Source: Rhizobiaceae bacterium
GTDB lineage: Bacteria > Pseudomonadota > Alphaproteobacteria > Rhizobiales > Rhizobiaceae
DNA length: 64,000 nucleotides
Direction: 5' to 3'
Assembly: GCA_029233925.1 (NCBI GenBank)
Contig: JARGOX010000002.1
Span: 186,001-250,000 of the forward strand
Made by a program: the position numbers and the translations under genes. The notes under the pieces are model-generated. The model was not told the origin of the DNA. It saw nothing but the letters and a program-made list of their open reading frames with translations, and ran no database searches. Of the stretch, positions 44,589 to 54,432 are shown one piece after another; the stretch's first letter is position 1; every line of letters starts with the position of its first letter.

Positions 44589-46757
44589 ATGGCAATGGTC
44601 GACATACATGGTCTGAAAATTGATTCCGAACTGCATGATTTCATCGTCAATGAGGCCATCACTGGCACCGGCGTGGACGCCGATCATTTCTTCCGGGGAT
44701 TTGCCGAGCTCATTCATGACCTGGGACCGAAAAACCGGGCCCTGCTTGCCAAACGCGATGCATTGCAGGAACAGATTGACGGCTGGTACCGCGAAAACGG
44801 CGCGCCCAACGATGCGGAAGCCTACAAGGCGTTTTTGCGCGAGATAGGCTACCTCTTGCCGGAAGGCGAGACATTCAGCATATCGACCGACAATGTTGAT
44901 CCGGAAATCGCAACCATTGCCGGCCCGCAACTGGTCGTTCCGGTGATGAATGCACGTTATGCACTCAATGCCGCCAATGCGCGCTGGGGTTCGCTCTATG
45001 ATGCGCTCTACGGCACGGATGCCATCAGCGATGATGGTGGTGCGGAAAAGGGTGCGGGCTACAATCCGGCGCGCGGCGCCAAGGTGATTGCCTGGGCCCG
45101 CCAGTTCCTCAATGATTCGGCACCGATTGACGGGCGCTGGGAAGATATAAAGGCACTCTCGGTCAGCGATGGCGAGCTGGTTGTCACAATGGGAGACGGA
45201 ACGCCTAAGGGTTTGAAAAACCCGGCGCAATTTGCCGGCTACAGGGGTGAGGTTGCCAGCCCGACATCGGTGCTTTTGAAAAAGAACGGCCTGCATCTGG
45301 AAATCGTCGTGGATGCGCAAAGCCCCGTGGGCTGCGATGATCTGGCGGGCATTGCCGATATCATCATGGAATCGGCACTGACAACCATTGTCGATTGCGA
45401 GGACAGCGTTGCAGCCGTGGATGCAGAGGACAAGGTGATCGTCTACCGCAACTGGCTCGGCCTGATGAATGGCAGCCTGACGGAAGAGGTTGCCAAGGGC
45501 AGCAAATCCTTTACCCGCAAACTCAACGAGGACCGCCATTACACGGGTCGCAATGGCGGCGATCTGGCCCTGCCCGGCCGCGCCCTGATGCTGGTGCGCA
45601 ATGTCGGACACCTGATGACCAATCCTGCCATTACGGATCGCGATGGCCTTGAGGCCCCGGAAGGTTTCATGGATGCCATGATCACCGGCTTGATTGCGCT
45701 GCATGATATCGGTGAAAACGGCCATCGCAAGAATTCCCGCGAAGGGTCGATGTATGTGGTCAAACCGAAAATGCACGGCCCCGAGGAAGTGGCTTTTGCG
45801 TCGGAGATTTTCGCCCGCGTCGAAGATGTGATCGGCTTGCCGCGCAACACCATCAAGATGGGCATCATGGATGAAGAGCGCCGCACCACCATCAATCTGA
45901 AGGAATGCATTCGCGCCGCAAAGGACCGTGTCGTGTTCATCAATACCGGCTTCCTTGATCGCACCGGAGATGAAATCCACACTTCCATGGAAGCCGGTCC
46001 GATGATCCGCAAGGGCGACATGAAACAGGCCCCGTGGATTGCCGCCTATGAGGACTGGAATGTCGACATCGGGCTTGAATGCGGCCTGTCCGGCCATGCG
46101 CAGATCGGCAAGGGCATGTGGGCCATGCCGGATCTGATGGCGGCCATGCTCGAGCAGAAGATCGCCCATCCGAAAGCCGGCGCCAACACGGCGTGGGTTC
46201 CCTCACCGACGGCGGCCACCCTGCATGCCACGCATTATCACAAGGTCAATGTGGCGGAGGTTCAGGCCAATTTGAAAAGCCGCCCCCGTGCAAAGCTGGA
46301 CGACATTCTCTCGGTGCCCGTCACGGAGCGTCCGAACTGGACGCCGCAGGACATTCAGCACGAGCTCGACAACAATGCTCAGGGCATTCTGGGTTACGTC
46401 GTTCGCTGGGTCGGCCAGGGTGTGGGCTGTTCAAAAGTGCCTGACATCAACAATGTCGGCCTGATGGAAGACCGGGCAACCCTGCGCATCTCGGCGCAGC
46501 ACATGGCCAATTGGCTGCACAATGGCATTGTCGGCAAGGAACAGATCATCGAGACGATGGAGCGCATGGCGGCCATTGTCGACGGACAGAATGCAGGTGA
46601 TCCGGCCTATCGCAACATGGCCGGCAATTTCGACAATTCCATCGAATATCAGGCGGCGCTGGAACTGGTGCTGGCCGGGCGCACGCAGCCCAATGGCTAT
46701 ACGGAGCCAATTCTGCACCGTCGCCGCCAGGAACTGAAAGCAAAGGCGGCTGGTTAG
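44589..46757 (+). CDS. glcB: Malate synthase G
   Basis: Glyoxylate-cycle enzyme condensing glyoxylate with acetyl-CoA to malate, 722 residues, the typical length of the monomeric G isoform. Conserved parts include [20 protein letters not shown] (about 125-144), [17 protein letters not shown] (about 263-279), [14 protein letters not shown] and [20 protein letters not shown] (about 424-443, with the Mg-binding Glu). [20 protein letters not shown] is also intact. AAGGAG lies 7 nt before the ATG. Its stop touches the end of the convergent acyl-CoA ligase gene. Confidence 0.97.
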   Translation: MAMVDIHGLKIDSELHDFIVNEAITGTGVDADHFFRGFAELIHDLGPKNRALLAKRDALQEQIDGWYRENGAPNDAEAYKAFLREIGYLLPEGETFSISTDNVDPEIATIAGPQLVVPVMNARYALNAANARWGSLYDALYGTDAISDDGGAEKGAGYNPARGAKVIAWARQFLNDSAPIDGRWEDIKALSVSDGELVVTMGDGTPKGLKNPAQFAGYRGEVASPTSVLLKKNGLHLEIVVDAQSPVGCDDLAGIADIIMESALTTIVDCEDSVAAVDAEDKVIVYRNWLGLMNGSLTEEVAKGSKSFTRKLNEDRHYTGRNGGDLALPGRALMLVRNVGHLMTNPAITDRDGLEAPEGFMDAMITGLIALHDIGENGHRKNSREGSMYVVKPKMHGPEEVAFASEIFARVEDVIGLPRNTIKMGIMDEERRTTINLKECIRAAKDRVVFINTGFLDRTGDEIHTSMEAGPMIRKGDMKQAPWIAAYEDWNVDIGLECGLSGHAQIGKGMWAMPDLMAAMLEQKIAHPKAGANTAWVPSPTAATLHATHYHKVNVAEVQANLKSRPRAKLDDILSVPVTERPNWTPQDIQHELDNNAQGILGYVVRWVGQGVGCSKVPDINNVGLMEDRATLRISAQHMANWLHNGIVGKEQIIETMERMAAIVDGQNAGDPAYRNMAGNFDNSIEYQAALELVLAGRTQPNGYTEPILHRRRQELKAKAAG

Positions 46758-48671
46758 TCAGGAAAGAATGTCGGGGTCAGCCGTTTCGATGGCGATCCCG
46801 ACAGGCACGGCAGCCAGGCAGGCATCAAGTTTCTGGCGGTCATCCGCGCTCATGCCTGCCGGCACCTGAAGGCGCGCCTTGGGCTTGCCGTCCTTTGCGG
46901 CGCTGACCGTGCAGCGCAGGGCTCCCAACACCTTGCTCTCCTGCGCCAGAGGCGCCAATTGGTCGTTGACCAGTTTTTCAATGGCCAGACAACGCAGATC
47001 CGGTTTGAAAATCTTGCCGACATTGGTCATCGGCATGGATTCCACAATGGTAACCGATCTGGGCCGTGCCGGCGGTTCGTCGACACGCGCGCAGGTCCAG
47101 GCCAGCAGTTCAGCCTCATCAATATCATTGGCGCCCGGCATCAGCATGGCGAAGGCAACCGGCAATTCACCCGCATAGGCATCGGGAACACCCACAGCGG
47201 CGCACAGATGCACGCAAGGATGGGAGCCCAGGGCATCCTCAATGACCTTCGGATCAATATTGTGGCCGCTGCGAATGATCAGATCCTTGGCGCGGCCACT
47301 GAGATGCAACAGGCCCGCAGCATCCATCCAGCCAACATCGCCGGTCAGCAGCCAGCCATCGGCGGTAAAGGTTTTTGCGGTTTCCCGGCTGTCGAGAAAA
47401 CCGGGAAACACATTGGGGGCCTTGAAGAGGATCATGCCATGTTCGCCGGGCTGCAGATCGCGGTCCGTGGCGCCGCCGTTATCATCCAGAGCAACGATGC
47501 GGATTTTCGAATAGGGAATCGGGAAACCGACGCAGCCCGCAGGACCACGCACACCCGGCGACCGGATGGAACTGATGCCGGCCATTTCCGTCATGCCAAG
47601 GCTCTCGTGGACATGCAGCCCGAAAAGCGCTTCAAACCGCTCTGCCAGTTCCGGCGGCAGGGGCGCGGCGCCGGTGCGGCAATAGCGGATCGACGAGATA
47701 TCCGCACCATCCAGCGGTACATTGGCCAGCGCCGCCAGCACGGTGGGCACAGCCGAAAGGGACGTCGCCCCGTATTTTTCGACAATGCGCCAGTAATTCT
47801 TTCTGACATCGGCGTTGCGCAGCAGCGTCGTTGTCGGAATGATGACCTCCAACCCGGCCGAAAGGGACGCCAGCGACGCGGGCAGAACGCCTGCCACATG
47901 AAACAGCGGATAGCCGTTGATTGTCACATCCCGGTCGGTCACGCCCTGCAGCTGGACACTTGCCCAGGCGGTAAAGACCTGATTGGCATGGCTGTGCATC
48001 GCCAGTTTCGGCGCGCCGGTTGTCCCGCCCGTGTGAAAATAGGCGGCAATGTCATCGGGCTCTATAGTGCGTCCGCTGACCAGATGGTCGGCGGGCTGGC
48101 GGGCCAGCAGGTCCTGAAAATCGCCATCACCGTCGTGTTTCGGCAGGCCCGTTTCGTCATGGGGCGCAACGCGAAGAACCTTCAGCCCGGCGATGCGCCG
48201 GCGCAGCTCCATTGCCTTCGACCAATATTGCGCATCCTCCTCGCCGCCATAGGCGACCAGAACCTTTGCGTCCGCCGCACGGATGAGTTCGGTGAGCTTG
48301 TCCAGGGCGAGCAGGGGATTGAGCGGCTGGACGATGCCAGCGGCTTCACCGCCCCACAGGACCAGATGATAGTCCAGGCAGCCGGGCAGCAGCGCAGCGA
48401 CGGCGTCGCCCGGCTTGACGCCAAGCGTATGGAACAGATTGGCCGCCTGATTGATGCCGGCAAACAGCTTGCGGTAGCTCCAGCGGATGGGTTCATCCTG
48501 CGGGTCGCCACTGCGCAGGAAGGTCAGCGCCGTCTTGTCGCCGAAGGCCTGCGCCGAACTTGCAAAAATTTCATAGGTGTTGCGGACAGTGACAGCCTGC
48601 TCGAGCGGAATTTCTTCAAGCTGGCGGATATCCGAGAGACTGCGGACAGGACCGTTGGGAACAAAGGGCAT
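46758..48671 (-). CDS. Acyl-CoA synthetase (ANL superfamily)
   Basis: AMP-forming fatty-acid/aryl acid CoA ligase, 637 residues. AMP/phosphate loop YFHTGGTTGAPKLAMHSH (about 211-228), LHVHESLGMTEMAGIS (about 347-362), TGDVGWMDAAGLLHLSGRAKD (about 437-457) and the hinge GRAKDLIIRSGHNIDP are all present. The usual C-terminal Lys appears in MTNVGKIFK. The N-terminus has an extra stretch and the C-terminus is extended by about 60 residues relative to common 540-residue members. The ATG at 48671 overlaps the stop of a 25-codon frame (TGATG), so it may be coupled to it. The acid used is not evident. Confidence 0.92.
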   Translation of the reverse strand: MPFVPNGPVRSLSDIRQLEEIPLEQAVTVRNTYEIFASSAQAFGDKTALTFLRSGDPQDEPIRWSYRKLFAGINQAANLFHTLGVKPGDAVAALLPGCLDYHLVLWGGEAAGIVQPLNPLLALDKLTELIRAADAKVLVAYGGEEDAQYWSKAMELRRRIAGLKVLRVAPHDETGLPKHDGDGDFQDLLARQPADHLVSGRTIEPDDIAAYFHTGGTTGAPKLAMHSHANQVFTAWASVQLQGVTDRDVTINGYPLFHVAGVLPASLASLSAGLEVIIPTTTLLRNADVRKNYWRIVEKYGATSLSAVPTVLAALANVPLDGADISSIRYCRTGAAPLPPELAERFEALFGLHVHESLGMTEMAGISSIRSPGVRGPAGCVGFPIPYSKIRIVALDDNGGATDRDLQPGEHGMILFKAPNVFPGFLDSRETAKTFTADGWLLTGDVGWMDAAGLLHLSGRAKDLIIRSGHNIDPKVIEDALGSHPCVHLCAAVGVPDAYAGELPVAFAMLMPGANDIDEAELLAWTCARVDEPPARPRSVTIVESMPMTNVGKIFKPDLRCLAIEKLVNDQLAPLAQESKVLGALRCTVSAAKDGKPKARLQVPAGMSADDRQKLDACLAAVPVGIAIETADPDILS

Positions 48672-48748
48672 CAGGACCTGACCGGAATGCCCGACAGCCG
48701 ATTGATGTGGCCACCGGATGAATTGAACATGGCCACACCTTTGTTCAT
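48671..48748 (-). CDS. Possible 25-residue upstream ORF coupled to acyl-CoA ligase
   Basis: MNKGVAMFNSSGGHINRLSG plus five more residues, ending in a TGA that overlaps the ligase ATG as TGATG. It lies between ybaB and the ligase gene. It has no strong ribosome site and may be a leader peptide, the remainder of a lost gene, or chance. The frame stays open upstream into ybaB in another frame. Confidence 0.25.
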   Translation of the reverse strand: MNKGVAMFNSSGGHINRLSGIPVRS

Positions 48749-48776
48749 ATGGCGCCCGAAGGCAATCGCCGCCGGA

Positions 48777-49100
48777 TCAAAAAGGCAGTTTCATTCCGGG
48801 CGGAATGGGCAGGCCGGCGGTCAGTTCCTGTGTCTTGGACTGAACGGCGGCGTCCACCTTGCCTTTGGCATCATTGTGAGCGGCAACAATCAGGTCTTCG
48901 AGGATTTCCACTTCCTCCTGCGTGAGCAGAACCGGATCGATGGCCAGCGAAAGCATGACACCCTTGCCATTCAGCCGCACGGTGACCATGCCGCCGCCGG
49001 ATTTGCCTTCGACTTCAAGCTTTTCGACTTCCTCCTGCAGGCCGGCCATCTTTTCCTGCATTTCCTTGACCTTGCCCATCATGCCCATGAGGTCGCGCAT
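48777..49100 (-). CDS. YbaB/EbfC family nucleoid-associated protein
   Basis: 107 residues. It begins [20 protein letters not shown], the usual YbaB coiled N-terminus, and ends with [12 protein letters not shown], the common C-terminal tail. It binds DNA as a dimer and lies downstream of dnaX in most bacteria. The start is the ATG at 49100 with GGAGAAG 5 nt upstream. In most genomes recR comes next; here an acyl-CoA ligase gene does. Confidence 0.95.
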   Translation of the reverse strand: MRDLMGMMGKVKEMQEKMAGLQEEVEKLEVEGKSGGGMVTVRLNGKGVMLSLAIDPVLLTQEEVEILEDLIVAAHNDAKGKVDAAVQSKTQELTAGLPIPPGMKLPF

Positions 49101-49197
49101 GTTGCTTCTCCATTTTCTGTGCCGCACCTCGATCGAGGGCGCTTTTCATTGATTAAGGCTTTTCCCGATCACATGGTTCCAGTTGATCGGGAAAAGC

Positions 49198-51075
49198 CTA
49201 GAATTCATCATCGTCCGGCAGCATGTCTTCCGGCAGAACATCGCCTTCTTCACTCAGTCCGGTTGGCAATGGGTCTGCTTCGTCCACGCGGATGCGCACA
49301 TCCCTGATGCGCGCGCCGGGAAACTGCTTGAGAATGGCCGCAACGTCCGGATCCTGGCTGGCATCACTGACCAGTTCCTCGCGGTGTGCATTCTGCATTT
49401 CCTCAAGGGTCTGGCCACCTTCCTCGCGGCTGATGGCAATGATCCAGCGCGTCCCGGTCCATTTTTTCAGCTTGCCGTCCAACTCGCCGACCAGCGATTT
49501 GGGGGCATCCTTGTGCAGGCCGATTTCCAGCCTTCCGGGTTCAATCTTCACCGGACGCAGATATTTGCGAATCAGCGCCTTGAGCTTGACATCGCGGTGC
49601 TCGCTGGCGAGGTCGGCCAGTTCCGAAAGACTGGCAATGCGGACAGTCGGCACGGCAACAGGTTTGGTCTTTGCAGTCGGCAAAGGCTGATTTTCATGGA
49701 ATTCGGCACTGGCCTCGACGGAGCGCAGCATGGCCGTGGAGCCGGAGCCTGACGACATTCTGACCGGCGCGCCGCCGGACATGCCGGGCTCGTTCGGGCT
49801 GGAACCGGACGCACCGGAGCCCTGCATCGGGGCATGGCTTGACGATTGCGGTCCATTGCCCGCCTGCGCGCCATTCGACGGGGCTGTATTGGCGCTTGCC
49901 GCCATCATCGCATCAAGCCTTTTGACCGCTTCGCCGGGCGACGGCAGATTGGCCGCATGGGTCAGGCGGATCAGGACCATTTCACAGGCGCTGACCGGCC
50001 GGCTCGACTGTTCGGTCTCGGTAATGCCCTTCAGCAGCATCTGCCACAGGCGGGAGAGAACCGGCACGGAAAGCACATCGGCAAATTCCGCCCCGCGGCG
50101 GCGTTCGGCTTCACTAAGCGCCGGATCATTGGTGGCGTCGGGGACGAATTTCAGCCGCGTCACCAGATGGGTGAAATCGGCCAGATCGGTCAGCACGACG
50201 GATGGATTTGCGCCTGCATCATATTGCTGGCGGAAGGACGCCAGCGCTCCGGATATGTCGCCTTTGGCAACCAGTTCAAAAAGTTCGACAATGCGGCTGC
50301 GGTCGGCAAGACCCAGCATGGAACGCACGGATTCGGCCTCGACATGGCCGCTGCCATGGGCAATGGCCTGATCCATCAGGGACAGGCCGTCGCGCACGGA
50401 GCCTTCGGCAGCCCTCGCGATCATCGCCAGGGATTCATCGTCGACCGTGACCTTTTCCTGTTCGGCGATCGAACGGAAATGGGCCACCAGCGCGCTGGCC
50501 TCGATGCGCCGGAGGTCGAAACGCTGACAGCGCGACAGAACCGTCACCGGAACCTTGCGGATTTCCGTGGTGGCAAAGATGAATTTGACGTGGGGGGGCG
50601 GCTCTTCGAGGGTTTTCAACAGGCCATTGAAGGCCTGCGTCGACAGCATGTGAACCTCATCGATGATATAGACCTTGTAGCGGGCCGATACCGGACGGTA
50701 GCGCACCTGTTCGATGATCTCGCGGATATCGTCAATACCGGTATGGGACGCCGCATCCATCTCGATGACATCCACATGACTGCCATTCATGATCGCCTGG
50801 CAATGATCACCGAGAACAGCAAGATCAACGGTCGGCTTGTCGACTTCACTCGTCTGGAAATTCAGCCCTCTGGCCAGAATGCGCGCTGTGGTGGTTTTGC
50901 CGACACCGCGTACGCCCGTCAACATATAGGCCTGGGCGATCCGCCCCGTTTCAAAGGCGTTGGTCAGCGTGCGCACCATCGGCTCCTGACCAATCAGGTC
51001 AGTGAAATCCTTCGGCCGGTATTTACGGGCCAGAACCCGATAACCGCCTCCATCCGATGTCGTGCTGTCGCTCAT
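49198..51075 (-). CDS. dnaX: DNA polymerase III subunits gamma/tau
   Basis: Clamp-loader ATPase, 625 residues. Walker A GVRGVGKTTTARIL (about 54-67), Walker B YIIDEVHML and sensor FIFATTE; the arginine finger is in LSRCQRFDLRRI. The zinc module that in most DnaX proteins has four cysteines is reduced to a single Cys here (LGDHCQAIM), as I recall also for other rhizobia. The tau C-terminal domain begins after a low-complexity Ser/Gly/Pro linker (about 390-450). No obvious slippery heptamer for a short gamma form was seen. The SRP RNA gene lies about 130 nt upstream. Confidence 0.96.
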   Translation of the reverse strand: MSDSTTSDGGGYRVLARKYRPKDFTDLIGQEPMVRTLTNAFETGRIAQAYMLTGVRGVGKTTTARILARGLNFQTSEVDKPTVDLAVLGDHCQAIMNGSHVDVIEMDAASHTGIDDIREIIEQVRYRPVSARYKVYIIDEVHMLSTQAFNGLLKTLEEPPPHVKFIFATTEIRKVPVTVLSRCQRFDLRRIEASALVAHFRSIAEQEKVTVDDESLAMIARAAEGSVRDGLSLMDQAIAHGSGHVEAESVRSMLGLADRSRIVELFELVAKGDISGALASFRQQYDAGANPSVVLTDLADFTHLVTRLKFVPDATNDPALSEAERRRGAEFADVLSVPVLSRLWQMLLKGITETEQSSRPVSACEMVLIRLTHAANLPSPGEAVKRLDAMMAASANTAPSNGAQAGNGPQSSSHAPMQGSGASGSSPNEPGMSGGAPVRMSSGSGSTAMLRSVEASAEFHENQPLPTAKTKPVAVPTVRIASLSELADLASEHRDVKLKALIRKYLRPVKIEPGRLEIGLHKDAPKSLVGELDGKLKKWTGTRWIIAISREEGGQTLEEMQNAHREELVSDASQDPDVAAILKQFPGARIRDVRIRVDEADPLPTGLSEEGDVLPEDMLPDDDEF

Positions 51076-51209
51076 CAAAGCTCCATGAACCGGGCCGTTG
51101 TCAGCCCCGTGGAGTGTCGCCCTCCCGGTGCCCTCTGGTCAACAAGAAACGACGCCGCCCGGGCATGTTCCATTACCCATGTGCCTTGACCATGGACGGC
51201 AGTGAAAGG

Positions 51210-51308
51210 TGGGAGGCTGGCACGGTGACCCGTGCCTTGCTCGTTAGGGCTGCTTCCTTCCGGACCTGACCCGGTTGGCGAGTGGCTCGTCCACCACCAA
51301 CCTCCCGG
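51210..51308 (-). ncRNA. ffs: Small bacterial SRP RNA (4.5S type)
   Basis: The apical hairpin consensus is present on the minus strand: GGGTCAGGTCCGGAAGGAAG then CAGCCCTAACG, containing the GGAA tetraloop and the asymmetric loop that binds Ffh. The ends GGGAGG (51306-51301) and CCTCCC (51216-51211) pair, giving a hairpin of about 99 nt. The RNA joins Ffh in targeting membrane proteins. Location next to dnaX is usual in alphaproteobacteria. Confidence 0.96.
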
Positions 51309-51760
51309 CCTCCATATCGTCAATTGCAAAGAGAAATGCAAGCGGCTGATATGAAAAACTGCAGTAAATGGAAAAACCGGGCCTGTTTGGGTGATTCATG
51401 GTCGAGACCGTCAGGCGACTCTGCATGATTCGGTTTTCACATTCAGCTCAGACGTCAAGCGGATTGAGCAAGACTTCGATTGTGCCGGAGACCTTCATTT
51501 TGAACCCCTGTATGCGCGGTGGTTGACCGTTGGCAGATGATGGCTTTTGCTCCAAGAACCGGACGTCAGCGCTACGGAACGGCTGCCGAATGAATAGCGT
51601 TGTGATCATCATCAACTCCCGGCGCACTTAAAGGCAGTTGAAATATACAACCGCTTTCATGCACAGCAATTGGAGGCAGTTCGGGTTTCCGCACAACCTG
51701 CATGTTCTGGTGTTTGATGTTGACGCAAAGACAGTCGCAACGGCCTGGCGGGGCGTCCCG
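51309..51760. other. Intergenic region with a possible gene fragment
   Basis: About 450 nt. A 16-codon minus-strand frame at 51448-51498, MKVSGTIEVLLNPLDV and stop, with AGGGG upstream, resembles the beginning of DUF3224-type proteins and could be the start of a decayed gene. Nothing else is recognised; the promoter of ffs must lie at its left end. Confidence 0.3.
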
Positions 51761-52438
51761 TCAGGCTCGATTGCAAACCCAGCCCTTGAAGGTCAGACCT
51801 GCATAGAACAGCTGAACATGGCTGAATCCGGCGCCGCGAAGGACCGCTTCATCTTGCTCCGGTGATAGCGCCGGGAGGCGTTCTTTCATGGCCTTGATAT
51901 TTCCTTGCGCTTGTGATGCGGGAATGCCACGCGATACAAGGAAATCAGCATTGCGACGAAGCCAGAGATCCTGCTGCGCTCCTTCTTGCGGAAAGCTGTG
52001 ATGCGCCACGACGAAAGGCGCGCCGGGGCGTAGTCGCCTGCGGAGCTCACACAAGGTACGCAGACGCTCTTCCCGGTCAAGGAAATGCAGCGTCAGCAGA
52101 CAGGCCGCACCATCGAAGGGCCCTTCCGGCGCATCATCGATATAGCTTTCGTGAAACACGACGCGACGCACCTGTTCCCCGAGAATGAAGCGCGCTTGCG
52201 CGATCATGTCGGCTGAGGGGTCCACGCCATCAAACCGCCAGCTAGGCTGCATATCCGCGAACGCCTTGAGCTCGAGCCCACCACCTGCGCCGAGAACCAG
52301 CACGCGCCCATCAGCAGGGACACGTTCGGCAAGCAGAAGAGCGGCCATGTGGTGCAGATCGCGCAATCCGGGCACATGACGCTCGACCCTTTCAGCATAG
52401 TTTGAGGTATCGCCCGGGTTACTGGAAAATAAATTCAT
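51761..52438 (-). CDS. Class I SAM-dependent methyltransferase
   Basis: 225 residues from the ATG at 52438 (MNLFSSNPGDTSNYAERV), with AGG 8 nt upstream. The SAM-binding motif I is VLVLGAGGGLEL (about 45-56), motif post-I ends in FDGVDPSADMI, and DGAACLLTLHFLDREERL (about 108-125) is motif II. The ten extra codons upstream are less likely. The gene stands alone on the minus strand before a MerR/MFS pair. The substrate is unknown. Confidence 0.9.
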   Translation of the reverse strand: MNLFSSNPGDTSNYAERVERHVPGLRDLHHMAALLLAERVPADGRVLVLGAGGGLELKAFADMQPSWRFDGVDPSADMIAQARFILGEQVRRVVFHESYIDDAPEGPFDGAACLLTLHFLDREERLRTLCELRRRLRPGAPFVVAHHSFPQEGAQQDLWLRRNADFLVSRGIPASQAQGNIKAMKERLPALSPEQDEAVLRGAGFSHVQLFYAGLTFKGWVCNRA

Positions 52439-52661
52439 GTTCTTACCTGATGTTTTCTGCGCGTGCACCGCGCACCCTGAGCAGGTGTCCTGCCTTCATT
52501 TAACCCCCGATAGATCAAAGCAGCGGTGGTTCGCGCATTTAATGTAACTACATTTGTTACAATAGAAGATTTGAGTCAAGCGTTACCTGTTGCGAAATGC
52601 GATAATGCGACAGGCGTGCGAAGTGAACGTGCTGTATGCAGCAGCAGCAGCAAAACACCCT

Positions 52662-53099
52662 TCATCGAAGGTGCGGCTTCCGGCGAACACGTCTGCTGGA
52701 TGTTCCGGCCCGCCGTGCCGCCAGCGTGACAAGGCGCCGGAACGTCGGGCATTCCATGTGGGTGGGCGCCGGGCAATCCGCGACGTGTTTTATGACCTCG
52801 CGCATTGCCTTCAGCTCGGCAATTTGCCGCTGCAAATCCTCCGCTTTGCGGTGCAGCCTTTCACGCGGCACGTTGGGCTGTCCGTTGTCCCCGAACATTT
52901 CCGAAATCTCATCAAGGCTGAAACCGGCCGACTTGCCCATCTGAATCAAGGCGAGCTGGGTGACAACCTCGGGTGCGAACTGCCGTCTCAGACCGCTGCG
53001 ACACAGGGAGGAAATCAATCCCACATCTTCATAATAACGCAGCGCCGAGGGGCGCAATCCGGTGCGCTCACAGACTTCGCCGATATCCATCAATTTCAT
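52662..53099 (-). CDS. MerR-family transcriptional regulator
   Basis: 145 residues from the ATG at 53099 (MKLMDIGEVCERTGLRPSAL), with TTGAGG 7 nt upstream. The winged helix-turn-helix continues RYYEDVGLISSLCRSGLRRQ. A dimerisation coiled coil (about 75-115) and a C-terminal CPAPTHMECPTF follow. The two Cys in this tail may bind a metal or be structural; it lacks the SoxR [2Fe-2S] set. It is divergent from an MFS exporter and its target site (53102-53132) overlaps its own ribosome site, suggesting autoregulation. The inducer is unknown. Confidence 0.9.
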   Translation of the reverse strand: MKLMDIGEVCERTGLRPSALRYYEDVGLISSLCRSGLRRQFAPEVVTQLALIQMGKSAGFSLDEISEMFGDNGQPNVPRERLHRKAEDLQRQIAELKAMREVIKHVADCPAPTHMECPTFRRLVTLAARRAGTSSRRVRRKPHLR

Positions 53100-53101
53100 G
53101 C

Positions 53102-53132
53102 TTGACCTCAAGTTGACTTGAAGTGCTAGCCT
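53102..53132 (+). promoter_or_regulatory. MerR-type promoter with 19-bp spacer
   Basis: The -35 TTGACC (53102-53107) and -10 TAGCCT (53127-53132) are 19 bp apart, the overlong spacing of MerR-controlled promoters. The spacer holds a dyad, ACCTCAAGT / ACTTGAAGT (53106-53125), like SoxR/MerR boxes. It should drive the MFS gene at 53170. Confidence 0.75.
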
Positions 53133-53169
53133 GATCTCCTGCATCGAATTTTGCAAGGCAGAGAGTGAA

Positions 53170-54399
53170 ATGAATCAGACTAAAACATCGAAAAATAGCA
53201 TGAATGAACACCTCGCAGTTCTGACGCTTGCCCTGTCAATGATGCTGGCCTCTTTGGGAACCAGCATCACCAATGTTGCCTTGCCGACACTTTCCATTGA
53301 ACTGTCGGCGCCATTCCAGGATGTCCAATGGGTTGTCACCGCCTATCTTGTGACGCTCACCTTGTCCGTTGTCTTTGTCGGTCGGCTGGGAGACCGATTT
53401 GGGTTGAAACGGATGCTGCTGTGCGGATTGGGGCTGTTTTCGGCGACATCGCTGCTTTGCGCGCTGGCACCCGATCTTTGGGTTCTGATAGCAGCACGGG
53501 CGCTTCAAGGTGTTGCCGCCGCCTTTTTGATGACGCTCACCATCGCGCTGGTTCATGAAACGACAGGCGCCAACCGGGTTGGCCGGGCGATGGGGCTGCT
53601 GGGCACCATGTCTGCTTTGGGAACAGCGCTCGGGCCATCCCTGGGTGGATTTCTGGTTTCAGCGGCCGATTGGTCCGCCGTGTTTCTCGCCTTGGTTCCC
53701 TTCGGTTTGCTGGGGCTGGTTCTGGCCTGGTTTTGCCTGCCGACGGGCGAGGCCGGCGCGCCGCTTGCCAGAATACAATTCCAGGCGTTGCGTATCAAAG
53801 GACTGATGCCAAGGCTGGCCGCAAATCTGCTTGTCGCGGCGGTGATGATGGCGACGCTGGTTGTCGGCCCCTTCTATCTCAGCCTTGGTCTGGGTCTGAA
53901 CACAACAACAGTCGGGCTGGTCATGTCCGCTGGGCCGGTGATTGCGATTTTTTGCGGCATTCCATCGGGTCAACTGGTCGATCGGTTTGGTGCAGATCGG
54001 GTCGTCCTGTTCGGTCTGTATGCGCTGACAGCCGGATCCGTGGGTCTTGTCTTTCTGCCGGAATTTTTTGCAATTGCCGGCTACCTCATGGCAATCGCAA
54101 TCCTCACTCCGGGATATCAATTGTTTCAGGCGGCAAACAACACAGCCGTCATGGCGGATGTCACCAAAGAACAACGGGGCGTCTTCTCGGGGCTGCTTGG
54201 CCTGTCGCGCAATCTGGGACTGGTTGCGGGCGCATCCGGCATGGGGGCTATCTTTGCCTTTGGTTCAGGGACGACAGGCGTGGTCAATGCTGCGCCGGCC
54301 TCGATTGCAGGCGGCATGCAATTGACCTTTGCCCTGGCCGGAGGCTTGATGATCCTTGCCATCTGCCTTGTGCGCAGCCTCTCCGGGACAACACCGTGA
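53170..54399 (+). CDS. MFS transporter (drug-efflux type)
   Basis: Inner-membrane exporter, 409 residues, about 12 transmembrane segments. The start region LDTSIVNVAL-like motif appears as GTSITNVALPTLSIEL (about 30-45), followed by QWVVTAYLVTLTLSVVFVGR and GRLGDRFGLKRML (motif A, about 72-84). GLLGTMSALGTALGPSLGGF (motif C, about 142-161) marks antiporters that export drugs. GAGTGAA precedes the ATG. It is divergent from a MerR regulator whose dyad lies in its promoter, so expression is probably substrate-induced. Confidence 0.92.
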   Translation: MNQTKTSKNSMNEHLAVLTLALSMMLASLGTSITNVALPTLSIELSAPFQDVQWVVTAYLVTLTLSVVFVGRLGDRFGLKRMLLCGLGLFSATSLLCALAPDLWVLIAARALQGVAAAFLMTLTIALVHETTGANRVGRAMGLLGTMSALGTALGPSLGGFLVSAADWSAVFLALVPFGLLGLVLAWFCLPTGEAGAPLARIQFQALRIKGLMPRLAANLLVAAVMMATLVVGPFYLSLGLGLNTTTVGLVMSAGPVIAIFCGIPSGQLVDRFGADRVVLFGLYALTAGSVGLVFLPEFFAIAGYLMAIAILTPGYQLFQAANNTAVMADVTKEQRGVFSGLLGLSRNLGLVAGASGMGAIFAFGSGTTGVVNAAPASIAGGMQLTFALAGGLMILAICLVRSLSGTTP

Positions 54400-54432
54400 C
54401 AACTCACTGGCCCGCAGCGCAGCTTTGTACCC

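Noticed and set aside
44370-46169. 599-codon minus-strand frame
   Set aside because: Antisense to malate synthase G, which is intact and strongly conserved.
46959-49307. 782-codon plus-strand frame
   Set aside because: Antisense to the acyl-CoA ligase and ybaB genes, both of which have full conserved motifs; the translation resembles nothing.
49846-51189. 447-codon plus-strand frame
   Set aside because: Antisense to dnaX.
52636-52655. GCA triplet run
   Set aside because: Only about five units, in a gene-free stretch after the MerR stop; no array or CRISPR-like spacing.
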